A DNA stretch of 64,000 nt from Lepidonotus clava (GCA_936440205.1 OW387133.1:53470374-53534373), one strand, 5' to 3'; shown: positions 1-12,160, counted from the first letter of the stretch. Notes: generated from the sequence alone by a model not told the origin. Translations and numbers: made by a program.

Positions 1-2040
1 TATGTTCACAAACACTGCCATTCGTCGGTCTTTGTGATGCAACCGAAGGGTGTTTTCCATACGGCGCTGCCTGCACCTGTTTCTATAGACACCGGCGGGA
101 TTACAACTCCCCACGTGGGGGCCCTCTCGGCCTGGTTCGTGAGGCATTATCCTCACTCTCATCTGGCGGGTGTTGATCTTATTAAGTTGGGCTCAGGCAC
201 AGCTGGAGTCGGTAGAAATGAAGACACGCACTCAGGTAGGCCACTGATGTGATTATTGGACCACGAGGTTATCAGGTAACATATAACTGGCAGTGTCAGG
301 TGGGCTCCCTCTTACGGCTTCGGATACATCTCCTGTCATTAACCACCAGCTGACGACCACCTCCAGGGGGGAGGGCAGAGCGGGAAACACAGAGGTATGG
401 GACGAGAGCAGGCGACGAGGGGCGGGACAGGCGACACTTGTATATCGTATTCCAAAACGTTAGTTTACGTAAGGAAGCCTCCTCCCAGAGACCCTGTATT
501 TATGGAGACTGCATGTTACCCAGATGCCAATGTGACCAAGAGCAGTGAACTCTAACCTGAGTGGAATTCTCTGCTTGAGGTATCTATGTGTATTTGAAGT
601 ATGTCACTTGTTAAATGAACTGTGATTTATCATACCAACAACCAGCTGGAGCAACAATTGCCAGTATCAGGCAGATCCCCAGGTTAACATTCTTACTTAC
701 CACTATGAGTTCCTTGTTTCCACACATAAGATATGAGATAAGACTGCATACATGTATGACCTAAACGACCAGATTGAAATGCGTAATGACAATAATTACC
801 CAAATTATTCACATAAGAGTATGGAACACAACACTATACTTATTATAAGTTACAACATAATCATTATTATAATGATTAGCGTTGACTAATTATTCGTAAC
901 TACTATATGATTGTTGGATGCCATAGAAATGGACTGTATACCAATTCTATGTGTCCTTTAGATGGACTTCACAAGTTCTCAAATTGGCCTCGCTAATTTT
1001 GCAAGGATAATGACAGATAATGATATCCATGAAACCCGCACCATTGTTCTGGGTAATTTGCCTTCATCATACCTAGGTATCACAAAATAATTAATGCATA
1101 TTATGGGTTCTAAAGCAATTAGCATAATTCTGACAGAACCATATCAAAACAAAAATAAACAAGAACAACAACGAATATACCATAGACATTCTATCTTTCA
1201 ATCACCACTGCATTGTGTTTCTTTGGATTTGCAGGTTTATATGATAAAGGCTGTCCATACAAGCAATACTACCATGCTGCCATAGCAACACAGAAAGGAA
1301 TGTTCAAATTGCATAGAACTTCATTTTATGTTCTTTATAACAAAAGTATTTTCCTTCCATAATTATACTGAATACTACCAGATCTTTGTGTGAAGTTTTT
1401 GCAGTTTGAACAATTGTGATGTTAGTAAAATCTGAATAGTTGTGGGTATCTATTATGTGGTTCAACTAGGTATATTACAGAAACGAAAGACATTAGCCAA
1501 ATAATGTGCTTCAGCTTCTCCAGATCTTCAGGAAGGGAATTCTGACCAGGATATCCCAGCCTCTAATGGAAATACGTTTGAATGGTTTGCACTATTTGAA
1601 AGAGAGGATTGTGCAATTCATACTTTCCCCCTTAGGTCACTATTTCCCATGATTGGTCAAATATGTTATAGCCACACAATGAATTATCCCCGCTGTTATG
1701 AAACAAAATGTAACAATTCCAAACACCTGTCAAGTGTGATTTCCGGGCCGACATCGGCACCTCAGCAAGGCCTAGCGCGATGTTTGGTCTACCCGAGACT
1801 GCTTTGAATCATTTGAGAGTGCCAATTGACAAGTGGGCCTGCGGAAATATGATCGGTTCGATCTACGGAAGTAATCACCTGTGTTGATTGGGTGGGCCCG
1901 AGCTGGGGGCACACCTGTGTGTCCTGACTGCTGATGGGCCTTCACAGACCCCAGCCAACCACCAAGTGTGGGACTAATTAGTATTATACTACTCCCGGCC
2001 CACGACTCTATTGTTCTCCTGGGAGGTTTCTAACCGTAAC
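1..2040. other. Non-genic stretch, no gene recognised
   Basis: No recognisable exon, RNA gene or repeat. The first 480 bases are relatively GC-rich and include a CACGTG E-box inside a CCCCACGTGGGG palindrome near 110. From about 480 onward the DNA is AT-rich with many stops in all frames. The longest frames here (34-252 and 1094-1285, plus strand) are 60-70 codons, as expected by chance, and match no family I know. Confidence 0.6.
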
Positions 2041-2060
2041 CTACACTTTTTACCACTGCC

Positions 2061-2111
2061 GAGGAGGTTATCCAGATAACCTCCTCAGGAGGTTATCTGG
2101 ATAACCTCCTC
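2061..2111. repeat. Near-perfect 51-nt palindrome made of two smaller palindromes
   Basis: Arm 2061-2085 and arm 2087-2111 are exact reverse complements (25 nt each) separated by one base. Each arm is itself a hairpin of the form GAGGAGGTTAT-CCAG-ATAACCTCCTC, so the site can extrude one large or two small cruciforms. The core GGAGGTTAT recurs in the hairpin at 2705-2800, so the two loci are probably related foldback insertions. No target duplication is visible. Confidence 0.85.
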
Positions 2112-2199
2112 TGGAGGTTTATTTGACAAATAGTCACAAGTCTTTGATTTTGTGCTTCTCATTTCAATTTTTTGAAAAGATTCAGTTTAAGTTTAGAAC

Positions 2200-2270
2200 A
2201 GCCTGGGATAGAACTTGGGACCCTAGTATTTAGAGTTCCACAGGCTAACCACTACCCTACTGAGGCAGTT
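2200..2270 (-). repeat. tRNA-like (SINE head) fragment, degenerate
   Basis: Read on the minus strand, an A-box-like TAGGGTAGTGG (2249-2259) is followed after 33 bases by a weakened B box AGTTCTATCC (2206-2215). The 5' flank GCCTC-GTAGGGTAGTGGT is shared with the better copy at 2454-2537. The cloverleaf is too degenerate for a functional tRNA, so it is best read as an old tRNA-derived SINE head or tRNA pseudogene. Confidence 0.5.
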
Positions 2271-2453
2271 GGTAACATAGGGCATGGCTCCTTATAGCAG
2301 ATAGACAGGAGGAATGTTTAGGCTACAAGAGTTTCAACAAATTCTTTTTCGAATCAAATAAATGAAGGGCCTACTATTAGAATAATAAAATAAACCCTAT
2401 ATAAATCCTCATGATGATTTTTTTAAAAAGTCAATGAAACACTTGAAATAGGA

Positions 2454-2537
2454 AAAACTACCCCTGGCAAGGATTGAACCCTCGACCTCCCACATGTGAG
2501 TTGAGCACCATGACCACTACCCTACAGAGGCAGCTGG
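2454..2537 (-). repeat. tRNA-like SINE head or tRNA pseudogene with Pol III terminator
   Basis: On the minus strand there is an A-box-like TAGGGTAGTGG (2514-2524) and, 33 bases on, a good B box GGTTCAATCC (2471-2480). The T arm can pair as CGAGG/CCTTG around a seven-base GTTCAAT loop. A run of five T (plus-strand AAAAA at 2453-2457) follows the acceptor side, as in Pol III terminators. The D and anticodon arms do not fold properly, so it is not called a working tRNA. A second copy lies 265 bp away in the same orientation. Confidence 0.6.
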
Positions 2538-2575
2538 TGGGACTATGTTCTCCTCTACCATTTGGCAACTAATGT

Positions 2576-2637
2576 GTATATAATACATATCATAATATAA
2601 TATGTATATAATATATAAATATAAAAATATATATTGT
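2576..2637. repeat. AT-rich low-complexity tract
   Basis: An almost pure A/T run of irregular TATA, ATAT and TAATA units, not a clean microsatellite. It separates the tRNA-like copy from the hairpin at 2705. Confidence 0.8.
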
Positions 2638-2704
2638 CAACCATCAAAGGTCCTGATCACCTCAAAGCATGTATTTGAGGGGTTATGGGACGTAGTATAA
2701 GCTC

Positions 2705-2800
2705 GTAAACCACCTTGGAGGTGGAGGTTATGGTATATAACCTCCTCGGCTGACGCCTCGGAGGTTATATACCATAACCTCCACCTCCGAGGAGGTTTAC
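2705..2800. repeat. 96-nt foldback hairpin (mini-MITE)
   Basis: The outer ends are GTAAACC and GGTTTAC. The two 41-nt arms pair with only two or three mismatches around a loop of about 14 bases (roughly 2746-2759). Each arm contains GGAGGTTAT and ATAACCTCC blocks like those of the palindrome at 2061-2111. The size suits a pre-miRNA-like fold, but it resembles no miRNA I know. The shared motif with the other locus argues for a transposable foldback unit. Confidence 0.8.
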
Positions 2801-2888
2801 TATCACGAACCTCACAGCTCCACTTTCTATAGACGTGTTCAGCCCCCAAGCATTCTACCCCAGCCATCGGCCATCGTTGTAAACACCT

Positions 2889-3314
2889 CTACAATCCAGC
2901 ATACTGATTACCTCTTGCATATTTCCATCCGTTCAAATCTTTCTGTCCAAGCCCTCTGGGGTATCTGTGGCTTCTCTGTAGTACCATCGGTTTTATTATT
3001 CGGTCAAAAGAAATGACAGTATATCCCACAACTCTAGTGCTCCTTCTTTTATGTTGTATGGTTTTTAATGGGTCTTCTATGGATCTGTTGGGTGCGAGAA
3101 CCCATTTCGTGTTCCATATGTTATCCTGCGGCCTATTAGTGGTGGTGAGGATGGTGGTATTGTAATGCTGTAGAGTACCCACTAATGGACCCGGCTTCGA
3201 CCATTGTCCCTGTCCATCATGTGTGAAGCTGTCAATGCTTTGTACATGGGGCTCGTTAACTATAGAGACCCGACATAGTAGGCACCCAACATACAGGTCT
3301 AACACAGCACCCAA
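2889..3314 (-). other. Unassigned 141-codon open frame
   Basis: An ATG-started minus-strand frame with no recognisable domain, signal peptide or repeat. Frames of this length are expected a few times by chance in 64 kb read in six frames. Composition is mixed and not obviously biased. No splice context or upstream promoter supports expression. Kept as a low-confidence candidate for decayed coding sequence only. Confidence 0.12.
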
Positions 3315-4560
3315 TGATGGGTTCCGGGCTATATGAACTTCTCAATTTTATGTAGGTAACTTAACCATCATTTGAGACGTGAGGGATGTTGGTTCATGAA
3401 TTTATAAAGCAAGGGATCTGATTAAAGTATTTTGATAAATTCGAAGGATTAGTAGGAAATTAGCTATATCACATGCGCACCTGAACACGTTGTCATCGAC
3501 TGAGGGAGTCTAGTTTCCGCGTACGATAAGTTTAATTTTTTGGTATCATAATCTTCTCTTCATTCTTTGAGTGCATAAACCATGCCTAGTTATTTCTACG
3601 GAATGTCAATTTATATGTCCAAGTTCGGTTAAAGACAATATTTTCTTATGCACTTTTCCGACTGTTTGTGTTTTAGTACTTTTATCGATAGACAATAGTA
3701 CATATGACAGGCCTTGGCGATGTTACATTTAATTGCTCTGTACATCTTTTTCATGAACCTGCACTGTGAACCCTCCCATGGATGCCTTGTTCCCAACTCT
3801 TTAAGCCTGGGCCAATAGAAACCCATACCCAAATCCTCTAGCAGGGCGCCACACTATTGGAAAAGTCGTATACTCCGTTCTGTTCTGGGGATCATACATA
3901 TTATGTATGAGGCATGAAACAGAAGTTATCTGCAGCAAGCGGCCTTATCGCCGGAGCCATTGAATAATGAATAGGTCTTGGGTTCCAATACTGAAAGAAT
4001 CATGCCAATATAGTAATTAGGGCAAACGTTACAGTTTTTTTATGTAAGAAGGTCAGACAGGCTAAAAAGGACAAAATTAGGCTGCTGTACACTTGTCGTA
4101 ATGGTATAAATGCAGGATAAGTTACTTATTGTATCAATAAAAACCAGTACCATTTTTCTTCTATTTTGCAGGTAATTTTAAGATAAGTACCAACTTTCTT
4201 ATCTCTATTCTTTCTATGTTATCAACTCTGTAAATTTTATTGATTAATTGTGCTAAAAGTGTTTTCCTCCTCTCATAAAACAGGACTGGAATAACACGAT
4301 GTGTAGTATTTTAAATTTGTCTTGCTTGATCAAAACATATTTTGAACATTAATATCTCGGTCACAATAGGAGATACATATTTAAATGTTCACGCGCTTCT
4401 CAAGGGGGCTGCGTATCAGACTATCCAAGTCTTAGTTTACGTTGTGGAAAGATCGTTGGCAAAATGTCCGTTTTCCTGTCCCCAGATGTTTTCTTTTTTG
4501 CATGAAATGGGAGCCAAGGAAGAGTTAAAGAAGAAACATACAAACTATTAGTAGGTTTAT
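3315..4560. other. Non-genic stretch, nothing recognised
   Basis: AT-rich DNA with frequent stops. Open frames at 3629-3832 (minus) and 4342-4551 (plus) are under 70 codons and resemble nothing known. No repeat or RNA gene was found. Confidence 0.6.
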
Positions 4561-4561
4561 A

Positions 4562-5583
4562 TGCTTTTATAATAAGTGAGCCAATTCTAGACTTTGTCAT
4601 TGGTATTCTGGGCCTATCAGTGGTGTTCTAACTTTAGCTTAATTAAATGATATAGGTCCTTTTCATACAGGCGATGACAAGCCATAAACAAATAAACAAA
4701 GAGTTGCATTGGAGATCTGTGTCACGATAAACGACAAAACACCTGCATAAGTGTATGTTTCCAGAAAGCATTCACACATGATGCATTATCTGTTGCTCAT
4801 TCAGACAGGCAGCACTATAACCACGTGGTAAGTGGCCGCATAGTTACAAATATTCAGACAAAAGACTTTATTGTACTTCTGCACTCTTCACCCTAACTAC
4901 CCCTGTCGATTTCGCCATTTAATAAGCAACCCTTCGTTGGCATCATCTCTATCAGGGCAAGCTCACATATTGCTTGTACTCGATTTCTCCTACAACAGAT
5001 TAAGTCTCCAACACTTTACTCCATTTTATTATAAATCATCATCTTTACTCAAATGCGTGCACAAACGCGTACACTTCTATACTATAATGCCAAAGCAGTA
5101 TGGAAATATCCTAAAAAATAGAAAACCTATTGTGTCCTGTTTGGGTTGTTGGATACACACTGTCAATATTCCTTTTAAATTGTTCTCTGTATTCTCTGAA
5201 GTGTTTGTTGCTTTTACAGCATTTATTGATTTATCAACAAAAAATTAAAGGGATTAGTTTATTTGATTTAATCACCTTTATTATTTTACATTCTAAACAT
5301 TTGTTTTATATCACTTTTCCGTGGCAGAAAGCTTTGCATATACAATTATTTGTTTTTATCAGTTTATGATTTGTTTAATATAATTATTTGTACATGTATG
5401 TGGAAAAGGGTTATGATGTGAGCCTGCATTCTATGAATAATTTCTTTTCAGTTCATAACATAACAATAATGACCTATATCATTTAATTAAGCTAAAGTTA
5501 GAATATCACTGACAGGCCCAGAATACCAATGACAAAGTCTAGAATTGTCTAACTTTCTAACTTTCACTTTATTAAAGCGAGCC
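4562..5583. mobile_element. Element with 77-bp inverted repeats, unclassified
   Basis: The sequence 4582-4658 reappears inverted at 5471-5547 with three mismatches in 77. Similarity weakens but continues outward to about 4562 and 5583 (GCTTT-ATAA-AGTGA). Between the arms lie about 810 bp of AT-rich DNA with a 125-codon plus-strand frame (4871-5248) that matches no transposase I know. No target duplication could be defined, so the superfamily is open. It is probably a non-autonomous long-TIR DNA transposon, but a locally generated inverted duplication is possible. Confidence 0.65.
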
Positions 5584-7429
5584 AAAAGCAATGTTATGCT
5601 AAAATGTGACAAAACTTTCCAAACTCATATAACTATAGAAATACATCCTTAGAGTCTAACCTTAGCTAGTGGTACACTTTAAACCATGAAAACTAACTTG
5701 AATTCAAATTAAATTCTATAAAACTCCTAACTTTCGGCTCAATAGACTGTAGTGTTTGTAAACAAACAAATTTTGGTGGGTCATCAAAATTGGCCAGTGA
5801 CATGTTTTATTGTATTTTGGTGAAGTTAAAGTCTGTTTTCACAGTCTATAATCTATTATGGGCCTCAGTTATGGTCATAGAATATATTTCATTAGTTAAT
5901 ACATTTTGCTAAATCTTTGGTTTTTGCTCCCTTTAAGTTTGATGTTGACTATGAATCTATGGTGGCAGCGAATTGGGATCAAATTTGTATCATTTGTTTT
6001 ACATTTAATTTTATTCCAGACAAATCAGTGGTCGGTGGACGAAAACTGCTGTTCTGGCAGTTTCTGTTCATTATTTGAGACGGGAAACGAAGGGGCCTGG
6101 TCTAGACGTGAAGGGCGTCCAGTCTGACCCCTAGGTCAGCCCCAGGGGCAGCTTTGCGAGTTGTTGGCTAGCAGTCAGGGTCACCTTGGCTTATATTGCC
6201 CATCTAGGTGTTATATTGCCCGGTCCTTTATGGCAACAATGCATTCTACAAAAATCCCCATCTCTGCAAACCGCCGGCTAGCACCATCAATTGGACGCCC
6301 CATTGCCGGACCAGCTTTTCTCTCACTATTTTTCTCCATCGTTGGCTGATATATCTCGGCTGGGGGCAGAAGAAAACGCCAATGTAATACGAAAAGACAA
6401 CAAAGAGTGGAAGGGAGCAGGCTGGGGAGAGCCGGTGGTCCTGACCTCTCCCAAAGAAGGCGATCTCTGACTGTGAGCTGCTCGGGGCCGCTGTGAGCTG
6501 CTCTAATGGTGGGCCGGGTCAGGGGCAGTGAGCCCAGCCCCAGACATGAGAAGCCCCATGTCTGCCGGCACCTGCCGGCACGGCCAGAAAGGAGAAGCCA
6601 TAGCACACCTCGCGATCCGTTACCAAACATTAAAACCCCATTAGGATCCCTTTCCAATGCCTTATCATAACAACTTTCTGCCAGGTCACCAGTTGCCGAC
6701 CCCCCAGGATGGGATTTTGATGGACACCTTGCAGTTTTCATGCACAAACAAAAAACATGGTCACTTAATTAATCGTTTCATATAGATAATGAGTTTCAAT
6801 GTTGACCAGAGCCGATAAAGTTTAAAACAAAGTAACATTCTAAAGCATTTTAAAGGAGCAGGGGCATCAACATCAAGATTTGCTCCCTTACAATATAGCT
6901 GAATTCATGCTACATTGATAAAGAAATCCCTGAGCACCAAATAAAACCAGCAAAGAAATGAAAACAAAATGCCTACTCGACCCACCAGATATGACCGGCC
7001 AATATAACCTCATTGCGTGACGCGGCCCACTTGGTCGGTCCGTGTAGGTTATGCCTCCATATGGTGGCCATGTTTTCTGCTACAGTGGACATGTGGCGTG
7101 GCAGTAAACTATAATCCCAGTGATCAGGCACTATTAGGTGTTTGAAGGAGGGGGTGGACTCAGGGGCCAGGTCCTATTTAGTATTCCCTGGGCTGACCAC
7201 CCCCGCCGTTCCGCTGATCTAATGCTGACCTACTTTCATCGTCTTTACACTTTGATCTACCTTGGGGCATTTTAATGGAGCAGGGGTCACAATGTAAAGG
7301 GTGAGTGGGAGGTCTGGAGCCTGGTTCCCGCTCGACACGGCGTACATTGTGGTGGGCCGGTCAAGGCCCTGTTATACTATACGACATGAACTGCGATACG
7401 ACGATGGCGAAGAGAAATCTCACATATTA
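5584..7429. other. Non-genic stretch with a GC-rich block at 6120-6740
   Basis: AT-rich to about 6030, then GC-rich from 6040 to 6740, including a small direct duplication of CTGCCGGCAC near 6568-6587. A 178-codon minus-strand frame (6211-6747) lies in the GC-rich block, where stop codons are rarer. It has no recognisable domain, so I do not call it a gene. 7000-7430 is again moderately GC-rich. The block could be regulatory. Confidence 0.45.
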
Positions 7430-7619
7430 CAGGGGCGGATGCAGGATTTTTGAAAGGGGGTGGGAGGGGTCAGTATAAAATCTAAGTACTAAACCGCGTG
7501 CAATCGCGCGTACGCACGCGGCATTTCCCCCTCTTTTTGCAGTTTAGGGGCCCATCAAAAAAAAAAAGAAGGGGGGGGGGGGGTTCAGGACCCCCTGGAC
7601 CCCCCTCGATCCGCCCCTG
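7430..7619. mobile_element. Short hAT-like MITE
   Basis: Inverted ends CAGGGGCGGATGCAGG (left) and, on the opposite strand, CAGGGGCGGATCGAGG (right) bound 190 bp. Flanking pentamers are TATTA and TATGA, an imperfect 5-bp target duplication. A G-run with an A-run beside it lies near the right end, and there is a CG-rich imperfect palindrome at 7496-7522. The ends match those of the 2.2-kb element at 44319. The CAG-GGCGGAT terminus is common in invertebrate hAT-type MITEs. No coding capacity. Confidence 0.8.
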
Positions 7620-9958
7620 TATGAGAGATACAATTCTTTGTTTGACATATGTTATATTCTCCAATGTTTAGCAATAAGAACTACCCCAGGACGCCAAATC
7701 GTTTGTGAAATCATCATATCGCGCCGATATCGCAACTCAAAGTCGTGTAGTGTTACATGGGCATCACTGACATAAAGGGCCCCAGGGCCAGTCCCAAGGC
7801 CGTGAAGCCGGGCCGCAAGTGGCCTCTTTGGTCGAAGGTCTCCTGCCCCGGGCGGTTAGCCAAGTGCCTTGTAGCCCATGAACTGAGGCCATGCAACATA
7901 TCATACACGTAATGTTGTCTTGGGTTCGATAGGGCCCCAGCTTTTATAACCTTGACACGTCAGCATTGCCGTATATCAAAGTAAATTAATTTATGACGGA
8001 ATAATGATACTGCAATGAACCGATTACTTTTGAATACAAAAAATCTGTCCTCATTGGAAAACTATTCCTATATAGTAAAATAGCACATCCACTTCCCGTG
8101 ACACCGACGTATGACCATATTTGGAAAATAAAGGGATCTATCTGCGTTAAGGTTAGGAAAAGGTCAGGAAGATAAAAAATGTGACCTAGATGTTCAGGAT
8201 CAGCCTTGAAGTATAATGGCTTTACTTCTTTTACATTTATTTTTCAAAAACATTCCTAGGTATTCATTGTGATATTATATTTGAAAACTAGATTTCGTAA
8301 AAAGTATTGTACTACCCCGATTCAGAAGGACAAAAAATGCAACAACTCCCTAATGGATTGCAATGTCTAAACAGAAACCTGTTTATGTTACACAGGTAAG
8401 GGTATGATATAAAAGTATAGAGGAGTGCTCAGTCCCCGTTTGATATTACCGGGTCGAAGAGTAGGCTTCTATTGTGGCTCTTAGTTGGATAAAAAGCTTC
8501 TCAATACTTGCATTGTTGAACAGTACTACAGTTCTACCTTGCACAATGGAAAGGTTTATCTATATTCTTAAATGTCAAGAACAATTCACCTGCCAATACT
8601 AGTACTGTTATAATAGAACGGAACATCCACAGATACTTCGTTGAGTTTGGTATAGCGGAATATATTTAATTCTATATGTCAAATGCAAAATTGCGCGCTA
8701 CCTTTTATAGCGTCCCATAGTTTCACGAAGCATCGCAGTAGTCCATTGTACAACTGTACCTGCCATTGTGTGTAGGGTGTGTTCAGGGTGAATATCCTTG
8801 TCCAGAGCTTGATAATCGAAAACTACCCTTTTCATCCTCTAATTAATTGTATTGACTAGATTAATGTACGGGGTGGCCCCTTTATGTTACAAATCAATGG
8901 TTACAGACAGTTAATAACTGTCATCAGACACATACCTTCAATCGATATATTGAACAGGAGTAATGATCCTGCCTTTTATCTGGAGCAGTTTAGGTGTTTT
9001 TTCTGCCTGTCATACTCTTTCAGCACTTTCAGAGACAATCAGCTAGGTTCACGTGCTTTCAACCTGGAAGATGCTAACTTCATAAGGCAGAAAGTTTCCT
9101 AGATATAAATAGCGATAACCCTGAAGGGCTGTTCTGTTACAGTTCTCCATAATATGTCGCAATATGAAGAATATAACTATTTTTTGCCAACAAATTACAC
9201 GTTTTTAAGAAGTCATGTATTTAAAGATGAAATCCCTGCAATTACTTACTTTGAATACAGATGTTGAAAACTTATAATCCTCAACAGCGTAACTGTTTAA
9301 ATCGGAGAGACTATTTCATACAGAAATTTTACCATTTAGGAAGACGTGCTTGCTTTAAACTTTCTGAAGACACAATGGAAACTTAAAAGAAGAATCGTGT
9401 AATGCACCTAATAAATAATTGAGAAATTCAGAATAAACATGAAAGCCTACCAATGTTTGCAGCTTTAGAAAAATGGATTTGACGTTCAGACTTTTAAGAT
9501 ATTACAAACACATCATAGCCAAATCATACAACCGCCGAAAGGGGAGATGCCCATAAGCGCGACGTATCCAATAAATAGGTCTATACAGAAATTAGAATTT
9601 GAAGCTCGTCCGGTGCATTGCACATTGCTATATGTACGACGTTAACCGAATCGCCTCAACTATTTATACAACAATATCGCCTAAATTGATTCGATTATGA
9701 TATATGTACACTGAGACAAGTAATATAATATATAACGCTGTCACTATACGTGAGGCCGCCTGCAAAGTTTGTCTTATATAAATACACGGCGTCGTGAATA
9801 GAACGATAGTCATACACATGACGTCGCATACACAATATTGAATATAGCCTGTTAGTTGGCCTGTCAGGTGGTTGACAAACGACGCGTGTAAAATAGTAGT
9901 ACATGTATATGAAAAGACAACTTTGAACCTTATCGCATACGTAAGCCATCTTAAGCCA
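7620..9958. other. Non-genic stretch, nothing recognised
   Basis: A small GC-rich patch near 7770-7860, otherwise AT-rich sequence with stops throughout. No frame over 85 codons, no repeat structure and no RNA gene seen. Confidence 0.6.
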
Positions 9959-10142
9959 GGTCCCTACGTGGCGACTAAACCCAGGCGACTAGTTGTATAT
10001 GGTGGTCCAAAGTGCCAAACTCATCCCAACCCCGGCAACTACTGCTCTATATGGGGGACTAGTGGCCAGGGATAGGACAGACTTGACACCTTGGGCCACC
10101 ATATACAACTAATCGCCAGGGTTTTGTCGCCACGTGGGGACC
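9959..10142. mobile_element. MITE with 54-bp terminal inverted repeats
   Basis: The left arm begins GGTCCCTACGTGGCGAC and the right arm, reversed, GGTCCCCACGTGGCGAC. They match at about 48 of 54 positions around a 75-bp centre. Each tip contains a CACGTGG-like motif. Flanks (CCA left, CGG right) show no clear target duplication, so superfamily is unassigned. At 184 bp and with no frame it is a non-autonomous foldback transposon. Confidence 0.8.
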
Positions 10143-11499
10143 CGGTGTGCAGACGTGATCACGTGACCACATTTTGGTGATCACCTAGTACCCATCATAT
10201 CCACGTGGCTGGTAGATAAGGCTTAAATTTATCAATTCTGAATAATAGAAAAAGTGTATATTGACTTAATGGGGTTATATCAAATAAATTCAGAAGAAAT
10301 ATTCGATCAACATAATTATATCTTAAACCTTTGGAAAATGATACTTTCAAAATGATCACCAATATGGCGGTCAAACCCTTTCTGGGCGTTGTAACGTCAT
10401 CTGCACAACGTCTATATAGCCAGCATCCTGTTTACACCGTCTCTAGTATAAACAGCGTAGCATACATGATGTCGCGTACATAGCAGGTTTGTTGAATGCA
10501 GGTATATCAAAATTAAATAGTGCCTGTTGAGATTGTGAAAATACTCCCCCAGTGGCTGTTATGGGCGCTGCAATGAACCTTGACCAATGTTCCGGTCATG
10601 CATATGCCTCGCCAGCAATATATCTGCTACAGACACAGAGTAGGTCAATCTCAATAATCCCAATAATCCCCTAAATCCATCTATCCATGGAGTGAACCCA
10701 TAGCGCACTGTCATATAACAGGTTAGTCCTTGCGGTCCGATGGCCAGTTCATTATTATATTCACCAGAACCTTCCCCTTACCCATGTGCATCACAACTCA
10801 TGTCTTATGACCCCTACCAGCAGATTGGGGTACAAGGGAATGGATCACAGTTCTATGGACTGACAGATTGACAGGTAAACTCAGTCTGGTTCAGTGAATA
10901 CAAATGTTGAACGCCATATGCAATGCTATCAAACCCAATTACTCGATATAATAGAATTCTCTCTGAACCATTAGGTTGGGACAATTTTCTTAATTCAGTA
11001 ACCAGATTGGAAGGTGAAAAATAAATCTAACAATTTAAGTCGTTAATGTTTCCTAATAAACGCCATTGCTTTCTTTGTTGTATCTGTCCATTCACATCTT
11101 CTCGTCTACTCCTTTGCTCCCCAAGTGAATTTAAATGTTCCCCAATAATACATTAAGCTTTCCAGTAATATTATTGTAGTTTAGCAAAAAATTTACCATT
11201 GTTGTCAGAACCAAATGTATGCACTATGTTCATTCAATGGCTCATAATCAGATAATAGAGAGAGCTGAATCTACACAAGTGTTTTTGTAGGTGCCAGACA
11301 TGCATTAACTTTCAGAGAGGTGGCTGAGGCAAAACACGTCACGTTTTTATTCTTTTCTAAAAAATAAAAAGATAGTGAAAAGAAGCGTGGGTAATTCGAC
11401 TGGCCGTTGCCTAAGTCAGAGGGTACTGAAAGCAATAGACCTGAGAATGGCCGTTGGCAAGGGTCGATGACTGGGTATTGCCGCTCGCTGGAGTTGACG
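10143..11499. other. Non-genic stretch, nothing recognised
   Basis: Mostly AT-rich, with short frames only. No tandem or inverted repeat of note. Confidence 0.6.
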
Positions 11500-12160
11500 T
11501 GAGGGCCGGCTTGACCAAAGGGTGGGATCTGAGAGGGATGAGGAGGGAAGGACCTGGGGGTCAGTACGGCGGGGAGGAGGGGAGGGGCTGGTGGGTGGGG
11601 GTAGGGAGAGGCGGCCAGTCTCCGACATAGGCGCCTAGCCCGGCCGGCCCAGAGGCTGGGGTCAGCGCAGGGCGGCTCCATTGATCCGGCCACCCCTAGC
11701 ATTTGGCCGGGGTTGGGGCCGCACCAATACTGTAGTCGGCGGGCGGTATTCATATATAGCAGCGCCGCCTCTTCCGCCCCCGCCCCTGCCACCACCACCA
11801 TCTATAAGCCGGCCGCTTAATCTTCAACGGGGCCAGTCGGCCGTGATATTCCCATTACATCCACGCCTCCCGCAGCCAGATTAATTATCCGACCATCAAC
11901 CCCCGCCTGCGTGTCGCAGCCACGTCGCCGATAAAGCGCCGATTATGACGCGACGCGCGCGACGACGACGCGGTGTGCAGACCGGGGGGTGGGAAGCAGG
12001 CGCGCTGTAGTAAGTAGTAGCCGGCAAAGGGGATCTGTCACAGGCGAGTGTGACGTGCACGTGAGTCGCCTAGGCCTACTACTCCCTCTGCCTTGTCTCC
12101 TACATGCCCCCCACCCCTATGCACCACCCCATCCCTGCCCCAGCCCCCCGCGCTGATTTG
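11500..12160. other. GC-rich block with CG and CCNCC simple patches
   Basis: GC content is high and CpG frequent. It includes a C-rich run at 11763-11800 (Pro-rich if translated on plus) and a CG/GAC simple tract at 11949-11973. Overlapping frames up to 176 codons (11271-11801, minus) reflect the scarcity of stops in such DNA, and none shows a domain. A CpG-type regulatory region is possible but not shown. Confidence 0.4.

Noticed and set aside
6211-6747. 178-codon minus-strand frame as a gene
   Set aside because: It lies in GC-rich DNA where stops are scarce. No domain, splice or promoter support.
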